A DNA stretch of 64,000 nucleotides from CAYSCS01 sp964429695 (lineage in GTDB: Bacteria; Acidobacteriota; Aminicenantia; Aminicenantales; Aminicenantaceae): NCBI GenBank assembly GCA_964429695.1, contig CAYSCS010000063.1:62001-126000 (forward strand), written 5' to 3'. Each line of letters starts with the position of its first letter. Positions within the stretch are counted from its first letter, which is position 1. Positions 61,767-64,000 of the stretch are shown here, one piece after another. The translations under genes and the position numbers were made by a program. Below the pieces are notes generated by a model, which searched no databases, had not been told where the DNA came from, and saw only the letters and a program-made list of their open reading frames with translations.

Positions 61767-63899
61767 TCAATGGCGAACTTTTTTGCCTTTTAAATTTAAT
61801 TTTGATGAAGAATAAACAGACTCGAAGCATCCAGGTTCACCGGGAAAAATGAAATCCTGTTTTTCTCCATCTATGAGGGCTGAATAGGCAAGAAATTCTC
61901 CTTCTTTAAAGGCCAGGAATCCGTTGGGGGGCAGTACACAATAGGTAAAGTTTTCAAGTTGGTCCCAGAATTCTTTTTCTGACCTGTTCACGTAGAGGAC
62001 AAGTCCTCCAGTATACAAAATTTTAACCATAGAAAGCTTTTCATTCAGAATTGAGTTAATATCCTCGGCTGGAGTGTTGGGTAAAATTTTTCTCATGGCA
62101 TCCGAGAGATTGAGGAGTTCGTTTCCTATCAGGTAATATATTTTGAGGGGAGTCTCGTTCAAATAATAACGTTGAATATGTTTAAGAAAACAATATTCTC
62201 TCATAATCTCCTCTTCTGGGATTTCTTTGGCAAAAGGATTGTGAATGAAACCCGCATTCCCGAAGGCTATTTCCGAGACCCTGTACTTCTCGAGTTCCTC
62301 CTTGGTGTAATCATTCCACTTGTTGAGAAAAAATCTTTCCAGGTAACCAGCTCCATGAGGAACAAAAAGTCTATGAAGGACTTTGAGTTTGTAGTCGACA
62401 ATAAGTGGGACGTCCAAGCCTCCTTGATTGCTCAACACCTGAAATAATGAACGTGGATCAGCTTCTATAGAGTCTATGTGCCCCGCCCAAAGAGAAGCAG
62501 AAAATCCGAAGCCCTCACCTGATAGAGGTCCTTGATGGGTTTTTCTGAGATAGGAGAAGAGGTTTCTATAATGATTGAATGTTGAGAGTTGCATCCCTGC
62601 TTCTTTAATTCGGGCATCAAAATCAACTTTGAACGAAGGGAGAAGACCTGAATGGACATCGAGAAAAGAAGCGCTTGTGCGGTAAGAATTGTGAATCAGG
62701 GGTTCATAGAGTCGAGCATAAAAAAGAGAGCGAGAGGGCTTCATTAAATAACTCTGGAACCCTGTTAGATAATTGTACCAGGATTTTACCAGTGTTCCAT
62801 CAGGATTAAGCGCCACATGATTTGGATTCCAGACATCAGAATTTTCATAGAAATCTACATAATTTGTGTGTAAGGCAAATAAATATCCATTCGATTCACA
62901 GATATCTACGATTTTTAAGAGTTCCCTTTCTCCTCCAAAGGAAATTCCGGCGGGATAAGTAGTTGGAAGACCATTGTCATATCCATATTTTTGCCACATA
63001 TGGATTAAGACTAAAAGATCCTTCATCCCCATGGAAGCCAGTTTCTTCAGGTCATCGGCATAATCTCGGAACTTATTTCTCCATAAATCTATGACGATTT
63101 TTTGAGAGAGTAATTTTCTATATATTGAAATCGGGTTAGGAGGGAAGAAGAATGTATCTGAAATCTCGGGCGAGACCGTGAGTATTATTACCTCTCGGAG
63201 GTTTCTTCTCCGTCCATCTGTGAGAGGTCTATAGAGTGAAGCATATCCATAAGCGCAGGAAGAATTTGAGTAGTACTTTTTTAAAGGGAATATCGAAGAG
63301 GCGTTAGAACTGAGAGGGTCGATGATGGCCGAGATGAAAATTCCGTTGGTGAAGAGAACATTATGCCCATAGGGAAGCTCTATGACCTTCGAATCCAAAG
63401 TATTTAGAGATCTCCCCAGAGTGAAATCCACCACATTGTCGCTTTTAGGTGAAGTCTTAAATTCAATCTTCAGAGTTTTCCCCTTCCTTGAGATTTTTAT
63501 CAAAAAAGTGAAACTCTTTCCTTGGTAGCTCCATCTGAATCTTGCCTTATAAATTTTATTGGAATAGCTTTCTTCAATGACTTCAGAAACATGCTTGCCT
63601 TCATTGGTCATGAGGTACTGATCGTTGAGGATGAAACGAGAAATTCCTCCCTCTTCTGCCGGGATGAATTTGAATGTCTTATTATAAATTAAGGTTAAAT
63701 CACTTAGGGTTCCTGTCCGGGGTTTGAACCTATAGATTATATGGCAGTCTGGACCATCGTAAATGAAGTCAGCGGACTCTGCGAGTTGACTTAAGAAAAA
63801 AACAAGAAAAAGAAAAACAAAATTGAAGAAGAATAAAGAAAGAGGCCTCTCTTTTCCTTTTGATTTTCTTTTATCAATTAATGTTTTTATTTTATTCAA
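61767..63899 (-). CDS. Large exported glycoside hydrolase-like protein
   Basis: 710 residues. A hydrophobic segment near residues 22-40 (SLFFFNFVFLFLVFFLSQLA) after a basic N-terminus looks like a signal peptide, cleaved before DFIYDGPDC. The first third is beta-rich, like a sugar-mutarotase-type or supersandwich domain; the middle part (from about FRDYADDLKKLASMGMKDLLVLIH, with HTNYVDFY and FLDVHSGLLPSFKVDFDARI and LSGEGFGFS) looks like a TIM barrel of glycosidases related to the endo-alpha-N-acetylgalactosaminidase or DUF5696 type. Candidate catalytic acids are in FLDVHSG and SGEGFGF. Substrate unknown. It is the last gene before the window edge. Confidence 0.75.
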   Translation of the reverse strand: MNKIKTLIDKRKSKGKERPLSLFFFNFVFLFLVFFLSQLAESADFIYDGPDCHIIYRFKPRTGTLSDLTLIYNKTFKFIPAEEGGISRFILNDQYLMTNEGKHVSEVIEESYSNKIYKARFRWSYQGKSFTFLIKISRKGKTLKIEFKTSPKSDNVVDFTLGRSLNTLDSKVIELPYGHNVLFTNGIFISAIIDPLSSNASSIFPLKKYYSNSSCAYGYASLYRPLTDGRRRNLREVIILTVSPEISDTFFFPPNPISIYRKLLSQKIVIDLWRNKFRDYADDLKKLASMGMKDLLVLIHMWQKYGYDNGLPTTYPAGISFGGERELLKIVDICESNGYLFALHTNYVDFYENSDVWNPNHVALNPDGTLVKSWYNYLTGFQSYLMKPSRSLFYARLYEPLIHNSYRTSASFLDVHSGLLPSFKVDFDARIKEAGMQLSTFNHYRNLFSYLRKTHQGPLSGEGFGFSASLWAGHIDSIEADPRSLFQVLSNQGGLDVPLIVDYKLKVLHRLFVPHGAGYLERFFLNKWNDYTKEELEKYRVSEIAFGNAGFIHNPFAKEIPEEEIMREYCFLKHIQRYYLNETPLKIYYLIGNELLNLSDAMRKILPNTPAEDINSILNEKLSMVKILYTGGLVLYVNRSEKEFWDQLENFTYCVLPPNGFLAFKEGEFLAYSALIDGEKQDFIFPGEPGCFESVYSSSKLNLKGKKVRH

Positions 63900-63930
63900 T
63901 TCATTGTATTTCGTACCGTAATATTTATTC

Positions 63931-63970
63931 TATCTAATTAAGTCAAATGTTATCTAATTAAGTCAAATGT
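63931..63970. repeat. Perfect tandem repeat, two copies of 20 bp
   Basis: TATCTAATTAAGTCAAATGT occurs twice head to tail (63931-63950 and 63951-63970), upstream of the large secreted protein. The unit is AT-rich. It might be a regulator binding site pair or a simple duplication; the array may extend no further, as the next bases differ. Confidence 0.9.
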
Positions 63971-64000
63971 TGAAGTCTCATTTTTGCTTTGAATTTCTAA

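Noticed and set aside
63931..63970. CRISPR array
   Set aside because: The two 20-bp copies are directly adjacent with no spacer; only a tandem duplication.

Overview
The window reads as a dense, moderately AT-rich bacterial chromosome segment (roughly 40-45% G+C by eye) from an anaerobic, probably uncultured, diderm-like bacterium. Supporting clues are several lipoproteins with lipoboxes, a CsgG-family lipoprotein, a bactofilin, two ABC-2 exporters, FeoAB ferrous iron uptake, an aldehyde:ferredoxin oxidoreductase with a multi-cluster ferredoxin, an acyl-CoA dehydratase activase pair and a ferredoxin:thioredoxin reductase-like protein. There are no rRNA genes, no CRISPR array and no phage. I cannot assign a phylum from sequence alone; an Aminicenantes/Acidobacteriota-like lineage is a guess only.

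Layout. 1-10 kb: the end of a sugar-isomerase/transaldolase gene, metG, two ABC-2 export pairs, a TSUP permease and an S9 peptidase lipoprotein. 10-20 kb: an RRM protein, an aminotransferase, a decayed IS3-type insertion sequence with inverted repeats (12167-13293), a D-aminoacylase-like amidohydrolase, a threonine dehydratase-like enzyme and a PurF-like protein lacking the N-terminal Cys. 20-31 kb: envelope proteins, a Xaa-Pro peptidase, surE with an obscured start, a DedA-like membrane protein, a cupin, tRNA-Pro(GGG), a MerR regulator, rarA, a PQQ-propeller lipoprotein and an HD-domain protein.

31-40 kb is the metabolic centrepiece: P5C dehydrogenase, mobB, a membrane protein, a four-motif ferredoxin, a tungsten/molybdenum aldehyde oxidoreductase, a MoaD/ThiS-like protein, a small CxxC protein, a PspC protein and then two acyl-CoA dehydratase activase-type proteins. 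Together they look like pterin-cofactor supply plus low-potential electron transfer around an aldehyde or acyl redox enzyme. 40-57 kb is housekeeping: a deoxynucleoside kinase with panBC; a minus-strand run secA, guaB, radical SAM, FTR-like reductase and thioredoxin; feoAB; acpS; a class III aminotransferase; a thioesterase; and overlapping uvrB-uvrC.

57-64 kb is gene-poor. It has a compositionally distinct secreted protein (57786-58730) between about 0.9 kb and 1.6 kb stretches holding only decayed coding fragments, then a CsgG-family lipoprotein, a bactofilin and a large secreted glycosidase-like protein. Many intergenic regions here and elsewhere look like worn-out genes. The observations most worth following up are the AOR/pterin cluster, the cysteine losses in the FTR-like protein, the hidden surE start and the foreign-looking 314-residue protein.
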